Below are positions 28,541 through 36,238 of a stretch of DNA of 64,000 bases, one piece after another; the first letter of the stretch is position 1, and every line of letters begins with the position of its first letter. Both the position numbers and the translations under genes were made by a program. The stretch is from Bog-756 sp963812525 (GTDB lineage Bacteria; Actinomycetota; Acidimicrobiia; Acidimicrobiales; RAAP-2): assembly GCA_963812525.1 (NCBI GenBank), contig CAWEVL010000003.1:8025-72024 (forward strand), written 5' to 3'. The notes below the pieces were generated by a model. That model saw only the letters and a list, made by a program, of their open reading frames with translations, made no database searches and was not told the DNA's origin.

Positions 28541-29032
28541 TCAGGCCCCGCGGGCCGGCAGCAGGATCTCGTCGGCCGGACGGTGCTCCGACCCCGGACC
28601 GGCATGGGCCCGCACCGACCGGGCGTCGAGCTGCTCGCCGCAGGCCGAGCAGCTGGCCACGACGGTGGCCTGGTGCCGGCACGCCTTGTGCTCGATCACC
28701 ACGGGCGGCCCCTCGGCTGCCTCCCAGGTGTCGCCCCACTGCCGCAGGGCGGTGAGGACGAGCCACAGGTCCCGCCCCTTGTCGGTGAGCCGGTAGTCGT
28801 AGCGGACCGGGTGCTCCTGGTAGGGAACCCGCACCAGGACGCCGCGCTCGACCAGGTGGTCGAGGCGGTCGGTGAGGATGTTGCGGGAGATGCCGAGCCG
28901 CCGGTGGAAGTCGTCGAACCGGGTGACCCCGAGGAAGCAGTCCCGGACGATGAGCATGGTCCACCACTCCCCGACCACTTCGAGGGTCTGGGCCACCGAG
29001 CAGTTCATGCCTTCGAAGCTCTTCCGACGCAT
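28541..29032 (-). CDS. HxlR-family transcriptional regulator
   Basis: A 163-residue winged-helix regulator. CSVAQTLEVVGEWWTMLIVRDCF begins the HxlR domain, with the conserved Cys and W-T motif; FDDFHRRLGISRNILTDRL is the recognition region and VRYDYRLTDKGRDLW the wing. A C-terminal extension contains two C-x-x-C-like cysteines (SCSACGEQLD), perhaps a zinc site, which is longer than the minimal family. ATG 29032 lies 6 bases after TACACT, so the start at 29062, inside the palindrome, is rejected. Thiol oxidation at the N-terminal Cys is a known control mode in relatives. Confidence 0.88.
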   Translation of the reverse strand: MRRKSFEGMNCSVAQTLEVVGEWWTMLIVRDCFLGVTRFDDFHRRLGISRNILTDRLDHLVERGVLVRVPYQEHPVRYDYRLTDKGRDLWLVLTALRQWGDTWEAAEGPPVVIEHKACRHQATVVASCSACGEQLDARSVRAHAGPGSEHRPADEILLPARGA

Positions 29033-29038
29033 GCTGCC

Positions 29039-29062
29039 AGTGTACTGGGTTGCATGGTGCAA
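29039..29062 (-). promoter_or_regulatory. Promoter and inverted repeat of the HxlR gene
   Basis: TACACT (29044-29039) lies 6 bases before ATG 29032. Just upstream is TTGCA-CCA-TGCAA (29050-29062), a perfect 5-bp inverted repeat in the spacer or -35 zone, a likely autoregulatory site. Confidence 0.5.
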
Positions 29063-29113
29063 TGCACTCCGGGACCGGGATGGGTCAGGCCCGGGGGCGG
29101 TGCCGGGGTCGAC

Positions 29114-30211
29114 CTACCAGAGGGCGTTCCAGTCCTCTGGGGCCAGCCATCCCAACGGCCCCGCGTCCTCCGGGCGTGGGATCCGGACGGTCTCGCTGTC
29201 GATCCAGGTGGGCTGGTCGAACCCGGCCTGCTTCCAGTGCCGGAGGGGCACCGACTTCCAGTCCCGGCTCTTCATGCCGCCCTCGGAGTAGCCCGGGCGT
29301 ACCAGGAGGTCAGCGGGCGAACCGGCCACCACCACGCACCGCCGCGACTTCCCCTCGAGGTCGGGACGGTCCGGGTCCACCGAGTCGAACGGGATCCAGG
29401 CGAAGACGACCCCGGCCACCCACGGGTCGTTCCGGTCGAACTCCTCCTCCTGGGCCGGGGTGAGCGATGCCCGTCGGGTGAGCCTCGGCGCCACGCTGGC
29501 CTCCCGGCCGGTCGAGGTCCGGTCCCGTCCGGTCCCTCCGGCCGGGTTCGAGGCCGAGGCGGCCGCCGCCGCCCCCGAGCGCTCCTGCTTGCGGGCCCGG
29601 CGGACCTGCTCCCCGGCCTTCCGTGCCGCCTCCATTTTCCTCCGCCGCTCCTCGGCGTCCTTCTGCTTCTTCAGCCGGCGCGCCTCGCGCTGCTCGGGCG
29701 TGGTGGCCCGCTCGACCAGCGGCGCGGCCGGTCGCCTCGCTCCTGATGGGTCCTCCGCCGCCCAGCCGGTCAGGCCGAACCGCTCGTCGCCTGCGGCCAC
29801 CTCGAAACACAGGTCCGACGCCGGCATCTGGCCGTCCGCCACTGAAGCCAGCATCACCCCGATGGTTCCGGGCGAGAACGAGCCGCCCACCTGGTCGAGC
29901 GCGTCCAGCAGCTGCTCGCGGCTGGGATTATCCGAGTGGTCGCCGAGCACCTCGATGGTCCGGGTGAGGCAGGCGTCGGCCAGCACCGCGGCCAGATAGG
30001 GCAAGGCGGCGCGGTACTGCGGGCGGGTCACGGCATCGGCCGGATCGCGGTGCTTGCGCAAGGCGTTGAGGGCGTTGACGACGAACTTGGGCGCCTGGAA
30101 GGAGGGGTCGTTGGTGCGGACCAGCGCCGCCTTCACCTCGTCGCGGCCCACCCGTGACAGCGCAAACCGCACCAGGGCCGCCCGATCGCTCTCGGTGATC
30201 TCGCCCTCCAT
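29114..30211 (-). CDS. Unrecognised protein with possible PemK/MazF-like C-terminal domain
   Basis: A 365-residue soluble protein. Residues 1-150 are helical with no motif I know. About 170-245 is a highly charged Lys/Arg/Glu/Ala segment with coiled-coil character. The C-terminal 120 residues contain GVVFAWIPFDSVDP then LEGKSRRCVVVAGSP, which resembles the opening of PemK/MazF-fold proteins (G-x-V-x-W-V-P-F, then K-x-R-P-x-V-V-V), though the usual Pro is Cys here. No antitoxin-like partner overlaps it. ATG 30211 has GGAGG at 9 bases. A chromosomal toxin-like or RNA-binding role is only a hypothesis. Confidence 0.6.
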   Translation of the reverse strand: MEGEITESDRAALVRFALSRVGRDEVKAALVRTNDPSFQAPKFVVNALNALRKHRDPADAVTRPQYRAALPYLAAVLADACLTRTIEVLGDHSDNPSREQLLDALDQVGGSFSPGTIGVMLASVADGQMPASDLCFEVAAGDERFGLTGWAAEDPSGARRPAAPLVERATTPEQREARRLKKQKDAEERRRKMEAARKAGEQVRRARKQERSGAAAAASASNPAGGTGRDRTSTGREASVAPRLTRRASLTPAQEEEFDRNDPWVAGVVFAWIPFDSVDPDRPDLEGKSRRCVVVAGSPADLLVRPGYSEGGMKSRDWKSVPLRHWKQAGFDQPTWIDSETVRIPRPEDAGPLGWLAPEDWNALW

Positions 30212-30329
30212 CGGCACACCCTCCCCTGCGCTCCGCCGCCGCGCTCGGTCGGTCCGGGCCGTCGCCACCGGCGGCAGCGGGTGTTCATCATCGCAGAGTC
30301 CGGTGGCCCACCGGACCGTCCCCACGGGC

Positions 30330-30335
30330 GATACT
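30330..30335 (+). promoter_or_regulatory. -10 element of the YrhK-like gene (leaderless)
   Basis: GATACT, 6 bases, ATG 30342. This is the same sequence and spacing as before the GNAT gene at 3068. Confidence 0.5.
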
Positions 30336-30341
30336 GAACGG

Positions 30342-31322
30342 ATGGCCTCCCGACCCGGGTCCGGTGACGAACTCGACCTCGACGTCCCGCCGGACCACCT
30401 CGGCGTGCACGGACCGGGGGCCGGGGCGGTGGCGGCACCGCCTGCAGGGGGCCCGGCCGGCCTCCCCGATGGCACGGGGCGGCGGGGCGGGCCCGGCCCG
30501 TTCATCACCTTCGTCGAGTACGAGCGCCCGGACGGGCTGGTGGCCCGCTGGGACTCGCGGCGGCACCGCAAGCAGGCCCAGCCGAGTGCGGGCACCCCCG
30601 ACCACACCTGGTGGGCACCACAGGCCCGGGGGTGGTGGATCGCCATACTCTTCATGGTCGGCTCGGCCCTCTTCGCCCTCGGGGCGGTGCCGGGGTATGC
30701 CGGCTTGGTGGGAGCCAAGACCGACACCATCACCTTCTTCGTGGGCTCGGTCTTCTTCACCTCGGCCGGGTTCCTCCAGTACCGCGAGTCGGTGGACGCC
30801 GGCGCCGACGGGCGGCCCCACCGGTGGGGCAGGGTCTTCGTCTACCGACCCCGTCAGATCGACTGGTGGGCGTCCGGCATCCAACTCATCGGCACCCTCT
30901 ACTTCAACGTGAGCACCGGCACCGCCATGGGGACCGACCTCACCGCCCAGGCTGCCCAACAACATGTCTGGCGGCCGGACGCCGTCGGGTCCGTCTGCTT
31001 CCTGGTGGCCAGCAGCCTGGCCTGGTTCGAGGTGTGCCACGGCTGGGTCGCCTGGTCGCCGACCAGCCTCTCGTGGTGGATCACCGCCCTCAACCTGGTG
31101 GGCTCCGTCGCCTTCGGCGTCTCGGCCGTGGCCGCCTTCATCGTCCCCGCCACCGGCCAACTCTGGAACACCGAGCTCTCCAACCTGGGCACCTTCGTCG
31201 GCGCCCTCTGCTTCCTCGTGGGGGCGTTCCTGCTGCTTCCGGAGCGAACCGCCGGGGTGGAGCCCTCGACCCGGCCCTCGACGGCCACCCGGCCCACCGT
31301 CGGGCCGGCCGCGGCCACCTGA
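30342..31322 (+). CDS. YrhK-like integral membrane protein
   Basis: A 326-residue protein with a Gly/Pro-rich cytoplasmic N-terminus of about 100 residues and then six hydrophobic segments arranged as repeats. Examples are WWIAILFMVGSALFALGAVP, FFVGSVFFTSAGFLQY, GIQLIGTLYFNVST and SVCFLVASSLAWFEV. The recurring phi-x-G-S-phi-x-F pattern resembles YrhK-domain membrane proteins, whose function is unknown. No catalytic motif is visible. The start is set by the -10/ATG spacing. It is divergent from the 29114-30211 gene and convergent with the oxidoreductase at 31370. Confidence 0.75.
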   Translation: MASRPGSGDELDLDVPPDHLGVHGPGAGAVAAPPAGGPAGLPDGTGRRGGPGPFITFVEYERPDGLVARWDSRRHRKQAQPSAGTPDHTWWAPQARGWWIAILFMVGSALFALGAVPGYAGLVGAKTDTITFFVGSVFFTSAGFLQYRESVDAGADGRPHRWGRVFVYRPRQIDWWASGIQLIGTLYFNVSTGTAMGTDLTAQAAQQHVWRPDAVGSVCFLVASSLAWFEVCHGWVAWSPTSLSWWITALNLVGSVAFGVSAVAAFIVPATGQLWNTELSNLGTFVGALCFLVGAFLLLPERTAGVEPSTRPSTATRPTVGPAAAT

Positions 31323-31369
31323 TCCTCCGGCCCGTCCCGGTCCGCTGACCCTGTCGGTCGGTGCCCCGA

Positions 31370-32821
31370 TCAGACCCGGAGGGGTGACGGCCCTCCGAAG
31401 TGGTCGTGGAGCGCGGTTCGGGCGGCGTACACCCCGCACATCCCGTGCACCCCGGCCCCGGGTGCGGTCGATCCCGAACACAGGTACACCCCCTCGAGGG
31501 GGGTCCGGTAGGGGTTCCACTGCACGGTGGGCCGGAAGACCGTCTGGAGCAGGGTCGAGGCCCCGCCGGCGATGTCCCCGCCCACGTAGTTCGGATTGTG
31601 CTGCTCCTCTTGTGCGGCGGTCCGGACGGTGCGGGCCAGGACCAGGTCGGCGAAGCCCGGGGCGAACCGCTCGATCTGGGCCTCGATGACCTCGTGCATG
31701 TCCACCGTGGATCCCGACGGCACGTGGCAGTAACCCCAGAGGGCCTGCTGTCCCGCCGGTGCCCGGGTGGGGTCCACCACCCCGGCCTGCACCACGATGG
31801 AATACGGCCGGTCGGGGTGCCGCCCGGCGTGCACGTCGGCCTCGCTCCTCGCCACCTCGGCAAAGGTTCCTCCGAGGTGCACGGTCCCGGCCCTCCGGCA
31901 GACCTCGGCGCTCCATGGCACCGGTCCCGAGAGGGCCCAGTCCACCTTGCAGACCCCCGGTCCGTAGCGGAACCGCCGCAATGCCCGCCCGTACCTCGAC
32001 GGCAGGGCGTCGCCGGCCATGGCCGCCAGGCCGCGGGGCGCGGTGTCCACCAACACCGCCGTGGCCGGAGGGAGCTCATCGAGCGACTCCACCCACTGTC
32101 CGGTGACCAGGGTCCCGCCCAATCGCTCCAGCTCGGCGAGCATGGCGTCGGTGATCCCGGCGCTGCCGCCTTCGACCACGGGCCATCCGGCGGCATGGGC
32201 GGTCAAGGTCAGGAACAGCCCGAAGGCACTGGTCAACGGGGCGGTGAGCGGGGCCATGGAGTGGGCCGAGACCCCCGCCAGCATGGCCTTGGCCCGATCG
32301 GTCTGGAACCGTCGGGCGAGTGCGGACGCGGGGAGCAGGCCGGGCACTCCGAACCGGGCCATGGCCAGCGGCCGGCGGGGAACAGACCGCAGTGGGGCCA
32401 GGATGGCGTCGCTCACCGGACCGGCGTCGGCCAGGATCGGACCGAGCAGGCGTCGGTAGGCCCGGCCGTCGACGCCGAGCGAATCGGCCGTGTCCCCCAC
32501 CGACGGGAGGGCGGCCGCCGCGTCGCCCCCGTCGAGGGGATGGGCGAAGGGCACGGCGGGCTGTCGCAGTGAGGCCCGCAGTCCCGCGAACGCCGGCTGG
32601 CGGAAGAACGAGGAGGTCAGCACCATGGGGTGGGCCGTGGAGCAGACGTCATGACGGAAGCCGGGCAGTGTCAGCTCTTCGGTACGGCACCCACCGCCAG
32701 GGGCGTCGGCCCCTTCGACCACCGTCACCGACAGACCGGCGGCGGCCAGGGTCACCGCCGCGGCCAGGCCGTTGGGCCCCGACCCCACCACCACCGCGTC
32801 GACGGCGTCGACCCCACCCAT
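31370..32821 (-). CDS. Phytoene-dehydrogenase-like FAD oxidoreductase
   Basis: A 483-residue flavoprotein. The N-terminal dinucleotide fold AVVVGSGPNGLAAAVTLA is followed by VVEGADAPGGGCRTEELTLPGF, the FAD ribose-binding motif of the CrtI/amine-oxidase superfamily. The C-terminus has GVYLCSGSTAPGAGVHGMCG, the second FAD motif. It would oxidise or isomerise a hydrophobic or amine substrate, but no carotenoid genes lie nearby, so CrtI itself is unlikely. Start ATG 32821 keeps the dinucleotide fold at residues 6-23; the in-frame start further upstream adds only a basic tail. Confidence 0.88.
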   Translation of the reverse strand: MGGVDAVDAVVVGSGPNGLAAAVTLAAAGLSVTVVEGADAPGGGCRTEELTLPGFRHDVCSTAHPMVLTSSFFRQPAFAGLRASLRQPAVPFAHPLDGGDAAAALPSVGDTADSLGVDGRAYRRLLGPILADAGPVSDAILAPLRSVPRRPLAMARFGVPGLLPASALARRFQTDRAKAMLAGVSAHSMAPLTAPLTSAFGLFLTLTAHAAGWPVVEGGSAGITDAMLAELERLGGTLVTGQWVESLDELPPATAVLVDTAPRGLAAMAGDALPSRYGRALRRFRYGPGVCKVDWALSGPVPWSAEVCRRAGTVHLGGTFAEVARSEADVHAGRHPDRPYSIVVQAGVVDPTRAPAGQQALWGYCHVPSGSTVDMHEVIEAQIERFAPGFADLVLARTVRTAAQEEQHNPNYVGGDIAGGASTLLQTVFRPTVQWNPYRTPLEGVYLCSGSTAPGAGVHGMCGVYAARTALHDHFGGPSPLRV

Positions 32822-33106
32822 CAGGGCTTCACCCCTCGGACGGGTCCCCACCCGCTCATGGGCCCGTCCCCGTGTCCACCGTCTTCCCGATCACGTCGTC
32901 CACAGTGCCCCGTTCCACCGGTGGGCTGCCAATCGGACGAGTGCGCCCGGCCCCGTCCGCCTCGCGGTACCAGCCTCCCGGTACCGCCTCCCGGTCCTCC
33001 GTTGCTCGCGGTCATGTTCCAGTGTTCTTGATGGTTCTCCGTCCCCGGGCCCCGAACGGCTGTGGCTACGGTCCGGTGTGTCACACCCTCGGTGTTGGCT
33101 GTGATC
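32822..33106. other. Intergenic region between divergent genes
   Basis: 285 bases between the FAD oxidoreductase and the HNH gene. GCCTCCCGGT occurs twice (about 32969-33000). A GGTGTG-T-CACACC inverted repeat sits at 33075-33087. I see no gene in it. Confidence 0.4.
33075..33087. promoter_or_regulatory. Inverted repeat upstream of the HNH gene
   Basis: GGTGTG-T-CACACC is a perfect 6-bp inverted repeat with a 1-base centre, 20 bases before ATG 33107. It could be an operator. The overlapping TGTCACA is not followed by CGTC at 16 bases, so it is not an ECF41 promoter. Confidence 0.4.
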
Positions 33107-34342
33107 ATGGATCTCGCAGTCATGGACGAGGCACTGGCCCGGCTCGGGGCGGCGGGCCCCGCGGAGCGCTCCGATCCGGAGTTCATCAGCACCCTCCTGC
33201 GCCAGTGGGCCGAATTCGACAGCCTCGTCACCGAGTCGGTGGCCTCCTTCGACGCCCGGGGCGAGTGGCAGGCCTCCGAGGCCCGCTCGGCCACGGCATG
33301 GCTGCAGTCCGTGGCCCGTCTCCCCGAGAAGACCGCGCAGGCCCTGGTCCGTCGGGGCCGTGCGCTCCACCACCTGCCCCACACCAGGGCGGCCTGGGCC
33401 GAGGGTGCCGTCACCGGGGCCCACGTGGACGTGATGGTCTCACTCCGGGGTGAGGCCACCGAGGAGGCCCTTGCTCGGGATGAGGGGCTCCTCGTGGAGA
33501 AGGCCCGGACCCTCACCTACGACCATTTCGTCCGGTCCGTCGCCTTCTGGAAACAGTTTGCCGACCCTGACGGCACCGACGAGGCCGCCGAGAAACGAAG
33601 GACCCGGCGGGACGCCTATCTGGTCCGGAGCTTCTCGGGCACCTGGTTCGGCCAGATGACCCTGGACCCGATCTCCGGGGCCATCGTCGGCGACGAGTTC
33701 CAACGGTTGGAGCAGCACCTCTTCGACGCGGACTGGGCCGAGGCCAAAGGGCGCCTGGGAAGGGAGCCGTCGGTCACCGACCTCACCCGTTCGCCGGGGC
33801 AGCGGAGGGCCGACGCCCTGGTGCTCATGGCCACCCGCTCGAAGACCGCCCCGGTGGACGGCCGGAGGCCGCACCCCCTGTTCACCGTCCTGGTCGGCTA
33901 CGAAACGATGTACGGAAGGATCTCGCAGCTGGCGGACGGATCGGTCGTCCCGCCCGGCTCCCTCCTCCCCTGGTTGGAGGGGGCCGACCTCGAGCGGGCC
34001 GAGTACCGGGCGGATGGAACCATCACCGTCGGGGCCCGGGCCACGATCACGACACTGGACCTCGCCGGCTTCGAGCACGCCGTGCTCGCCCCGATCACCC
34101 GGGTGGAGTGCCCTCCCACCGACCGCTTCTTCACCGGAGCCACGAGGCGGGCCATCGAGATCCGGGACCGGGAGTGCTGTCACCCGAGCTGTGATCTCCA
34201 GGCCAGTCGTTGCCAGGTGGACCACATCCAGCCCTTCGCCCAGGGAGGGCTCACCACCCAGGAGAACGGGCGGCTGCTCTGCAGCACCCACAACCGGATG
34301 CGCAACCACGGCGACCGGCGGCGTCCGCCGCAGCGGGAGTGA
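33107..34342 (+). CDS. DUF222 domain protein with C-terminal HNH endonuclease
   Basis: A 411-residue protein. The N-terminal and central part matches DUF222 (LRQWAEFDSLVTESVASFDARG, and later RRADALVLMA). The C-terminal HNH module reads CCHPSCDLQASRCQVDHIQPF then NGRLLCSTHNRMRN, with the Cys zinc ligands and the H-N-H catalytic residues in place. This family occurs in many copies in actinobacterial genomes and behaves like a dispersed repeat; the biological role is unknown. ATG 33107 is the better of several starts because the region before it carries the operator-like repeat. No mobile-element borders are seen. Confidence 0.9.
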   Translation: MDLAVMDEALARLGAAGPAERSDPEFISTLLRQWAEFDSLVTESVASFDARGEWQASEARSATAWLQSVARLPEKTAQALVRRGRALHHLPHTRAAWAEGAVTGAHVDVMVSLRGEATEEALARDEGLLVEKARTLTYDHFVRSVAFWKQFADPDGTDEAAEKRRTRRDAYLVRSFSGTWFGQMTLDPISGAIVGDEFQRLEQHLFDADWAEAKGRLGREPSVTDLTRSPGQRRADALVLMATRSKTAPVDGRRPHPLFTVLVGYETMYGRISQLADGSVVPPGSLLPWLEGADLERAEYRADGTITVGARATITTLDLAGFEHAVLAPITRVECPPTDRFFTGATRRAIEIRDRECCHPSCDLQASRCQVDHIQPFAQGGLTTQENGRLLCSTHNRMRNHGDRRRPPQRE

Positions 34343-34560
34343 ACGGCCCGATCTGCCCCGGCCTTCCCGAGCAACCGGCAACGAGGCGCCGTCCATGCGA
34401 TTGCCGAGAAATCCCTGGTCCACGGGGTTCCCATCTCGGGCTCAAGGCTGGGTCCCGGCGTTCCGATGGAACCACCAGCCTGAACGCGGAAGATGCACGG
34501 TCCCATCGGTGTTGCACGCAGTGAGAGGAGGAGGTCCCACAGCCACCTGCCACCAGGTTG

Positions 34561-34566
34561 TAGGAC
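34561..34566 (+). promoter_or_regulatory. -10 element of the Glu/Gln-rich small gene
   Basis: TAGGAC, 7 bases, ATG 34574. The adjacent AGGAG touches the ATG and is too close for a ribosome-binding site, so leaderless initiation explains the start better. Confidence 0.4.
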
Positions 34567-34573
34567 AGAGGAG

Positions 34574-34996
34574 ATGGAAGAGATCGAACAGGAACAGATC
34601 GAACAGGAACCGATGCATCAGGAGCAGACCGAGCAGGTGGAGCAGATGGAAGCGCGCGAGGCCGGACAGGTTCCCGAGGCCGCAACCCAGGATCGGACAC
34701 CGACCCCGGGGGACGTGCTCCGCACCCTTCCCACCGAGGCCCAGCGGCGGGGGACGCGTTTCGTCTCGGCCCAGGCCATGCAGGCCAAGCTGTTCTCGGT
34801 GTACGACGCCGCCGCCGCCGCGGAGGACGCACTGGCCCTGGTCCAGCAACAGCTCACCCTGACGCTCGACCGGAGCTACTACGACGCCGAGGAGATCGAG
34901 AGCATGGCCACGCAGCTCGACTCGCTGCTGGCCCTTGACACCATCGACCTCGAGCTCGAGCAGTTGGACCAGGGCGACCTGGTCTCCGAGGGCTGA
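34574..34996 (+). CDS. Small acidic Glu/Gln-rich protein of unknown function
   Basis: 140 residues. The first 30 are almost only Glu, Gln, Met and Ile in an E-Q-x-x repeating pattern and probably form an extended or coiled-coil helix. The rest includes TPGDVLRTLPTEAQRRG and a helical FSVYDAAAAAEDALALVQQQLT region, then acidic residues to the end. No signal peptide, membrane segment or known domain. It lies 89 bases upstream of the response regulator on the same strand and may be cotranscribed. The 231 bases before it hold nothing I recognise beyond its -10. Confidence 0.6.
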   Translation: MEEIEQEQIEQEPMHQEQTEQVEQMEAREAGQVPEAATQDRTPTPGDVLRTLPTEAQRRGTRFVSAQAMQAKLFSVYDAAAAAEDALALVQQQLTLTLDRSYYDAEEIESMATQLDSLLALDTIDLELEQLDQGDLVSEG

Positions 34997-35071
34997 GGGC
35001 CGGCGGACGAGGACGACGACCCCGGGGGCCACCATCACACCGGAGTTCTGCTGGTCAGGGACGTGGGCGAC

Positions 35072-35077
35072 TACGGT
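35072..35077 (+). promoter_or_regulatory. -10 element of the LuxR-type response regulator
   Basis: TACGGT followed by 8 bases and ATG 35086. It argues against the alternative TTG start at 35077. Confidence 0.4.
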
Positions 35078-35085
35078 TGACGGCC

Positions 35086-35760
35086 ATGGAGACGGTCCGA
35101 GTGGTGCTCGCCGAGGACAACGCACTCCTCCGGCAGGGGGTGGAGAAGCTCATCGCCCATCAGGACGGACTGGAGTTGGTGGGGACGGCCGACGACCTGC
35201 CGGGCCTGCTCGCGCTGGTCGAGAAGGTCAGTCCCGACGTGGTGGTGACCGACATCCGGATGCCACCCACCGGGACCGACGAGGGTATCCAGGCCGCCGC
35301 CCACCTGCGGGAGCACCGCCCCGATGTCGGTGTGGTGGTGCTCAGCCAGTACGCCAACCCCGAGTACGCCTTGGCCCTGCTGTCGGACGGTTCCGCCCGG
35401 CGGGCCTATCTCCTGAAGGAGTCCATCGCCGGGGTCGACGAGTTGGCCCGGGCGATCCTGACGGTCGCCGAGGGGGGCTCGGTGGTCGACCCGGCGGTGG
35501 TCGACGCCCTGGTCGGAGCCTCCGCCCCCCGGCGGCCCTCGGACCTCGACCGCCTCACGGCCCGCGAGATGGAGACCCTGTCCGAGATGGCCCAGGGCAA
35601 GAACAACGCCGCCATCGCCGCCTCGCTGTTCCTGTCGGAGCGGGCGGTGGAGAAGCACACCAACGCCATCTTCTCCAAGCTCGGACTGACCGAGGAGGGG
35701 GACGTCAACCGGCGGGTCAAGGCGGTCCTCATCTACCTGGGCGGTCAGCCCCCCGGGTAG
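35086..35760 (+). CDS. NarL/LuxR-family response regulator
   Basis: A 224-residue regulator with a receiver domain (LAEDNALLRQG acidic pocket, phosphoacceptor Asp in VVVTDIRMPP near residue 57, Lys in AYLLKES) and a C-terminal LuxR helix-turn-helix (LTAREMETLSEMAQGKNNAAIAA, then SERAVEKHTNAIFSKL). It would be phosphorylated by a HisKA_3-type kinase; the histidine kinase at 36239-38506 is of that type and is the obvious candidate. Its receiver is closely similar to that of the response-regulator/cyclase at 39288, sharing the TDIRMPP and LSQY-x-x-PEYA segments, so the two look like paralogues. Confidence 0.92.
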   Translation: METVRVVLAEDNALLRQGVEKLIAHQDGLELVGTADDLPGLLALVEKVSPDVVVTDIRMPPTGTDEGIQAAAHLREHRPDVGVVVLSQYANPEYALALLSDGSARRAYLLKESIAGVDELARAILTVAEGGSVVDPAVVDALVGASAPRRPSDLDRLTAREMETLSEMAQGKNNAAIAASLFLSERAVEKHTNAIFSKLGLTEEGDVNRRVKAVLIYLGGQPPG

Positions 35761-35824
35761 CCACACCCTCCGGGAGTGCTAGCTCACTGTCTCGGGACCG
35801 ACGTCCGTGAGAGAATTGCCCATC

Positions 35825-36214
35825 ATGGACGCGCTCCCGGTATTGGTCGTCGACGATCAGGCTCCCTTCCGCATGGCCGCCAAGGCCGTGGTGCGCCGGA
35901 TGGAGGGATTCGACGTCGTCGGCGAGGCCACCGACGGCGAGGAGGCCGTGGCCATGGCGGCCGAACTCCACCCCGCCCTCGTGCTCATGGACATCAACAT
36001 GCCAGGCATGAACGGCGTGGAGGCCACCCGCCGCATCGTGGCCGCCGAGCCCGACACCGTGGTCATCCTCTGCTCGACCTACAACCCCCAGGACCTCCCC
36101 CCGGACGCTGCCGCCAGCGGGGCCGTCGCCTATGTCAACAAGGAGGAGTTCGGCCCGACCGAGCTCCAGCGCATCTGGGTCGAGCGGGAGACCGTCGACT
36201 TCCTGCCCGGCTGA
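35825..36214 (+). CDS. Stand-alone receiver (CheY-like) protein
   Basis: 129 residues made only of a receiver domain: acidic pair in VLVVDDQAPFR, phosphoacceptor Asp in LVLMDINMPGMNG (about residue 55), Thr/Ser in ILCSTYNP and Lys in AYVNKEEFG. There is no output domain, so it may act as a phosphate shuttle or through protein contact. It is convergent with the histidine kinase gene; the stop codons are 25 bases apart. ATG 35825 is used; GTG 35807 is in frame but adds only six residues. Confidence 0.9.
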   Translation: MDALPVLVVDDQAPFRMAAKAVVRRMEGFDVVGEATDGEEAVAMAAELHPALVLMDINMPGMNGVEATRRIVAAEPDTVVILCSTYNPQDLPPDAAASGAVAYVNKEEFGPTELQRIWVERETVDFLPG

Positions 36215-36238
36215 CCGGTCGTCAGTTCCGCCGTCGCC

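Noticed and set aside
33079..33105. Second ECF41-type promoter starting with TGTCACA before the HNH gene
   Set aside because: The base group 16 positions downstream is TGAT-like, not CGTC; the TGTCACA is part of the GGTGTG-T-CACACC inverted repeat.
33107..34342. Mobile intron or homing element around the HNH gene
   Set aside because: No inverted repeats, target duplications or interrupted host gene are visible; DUF222-HNH proteins are ordinary multicopy chromosomal genes in actinobacteria.
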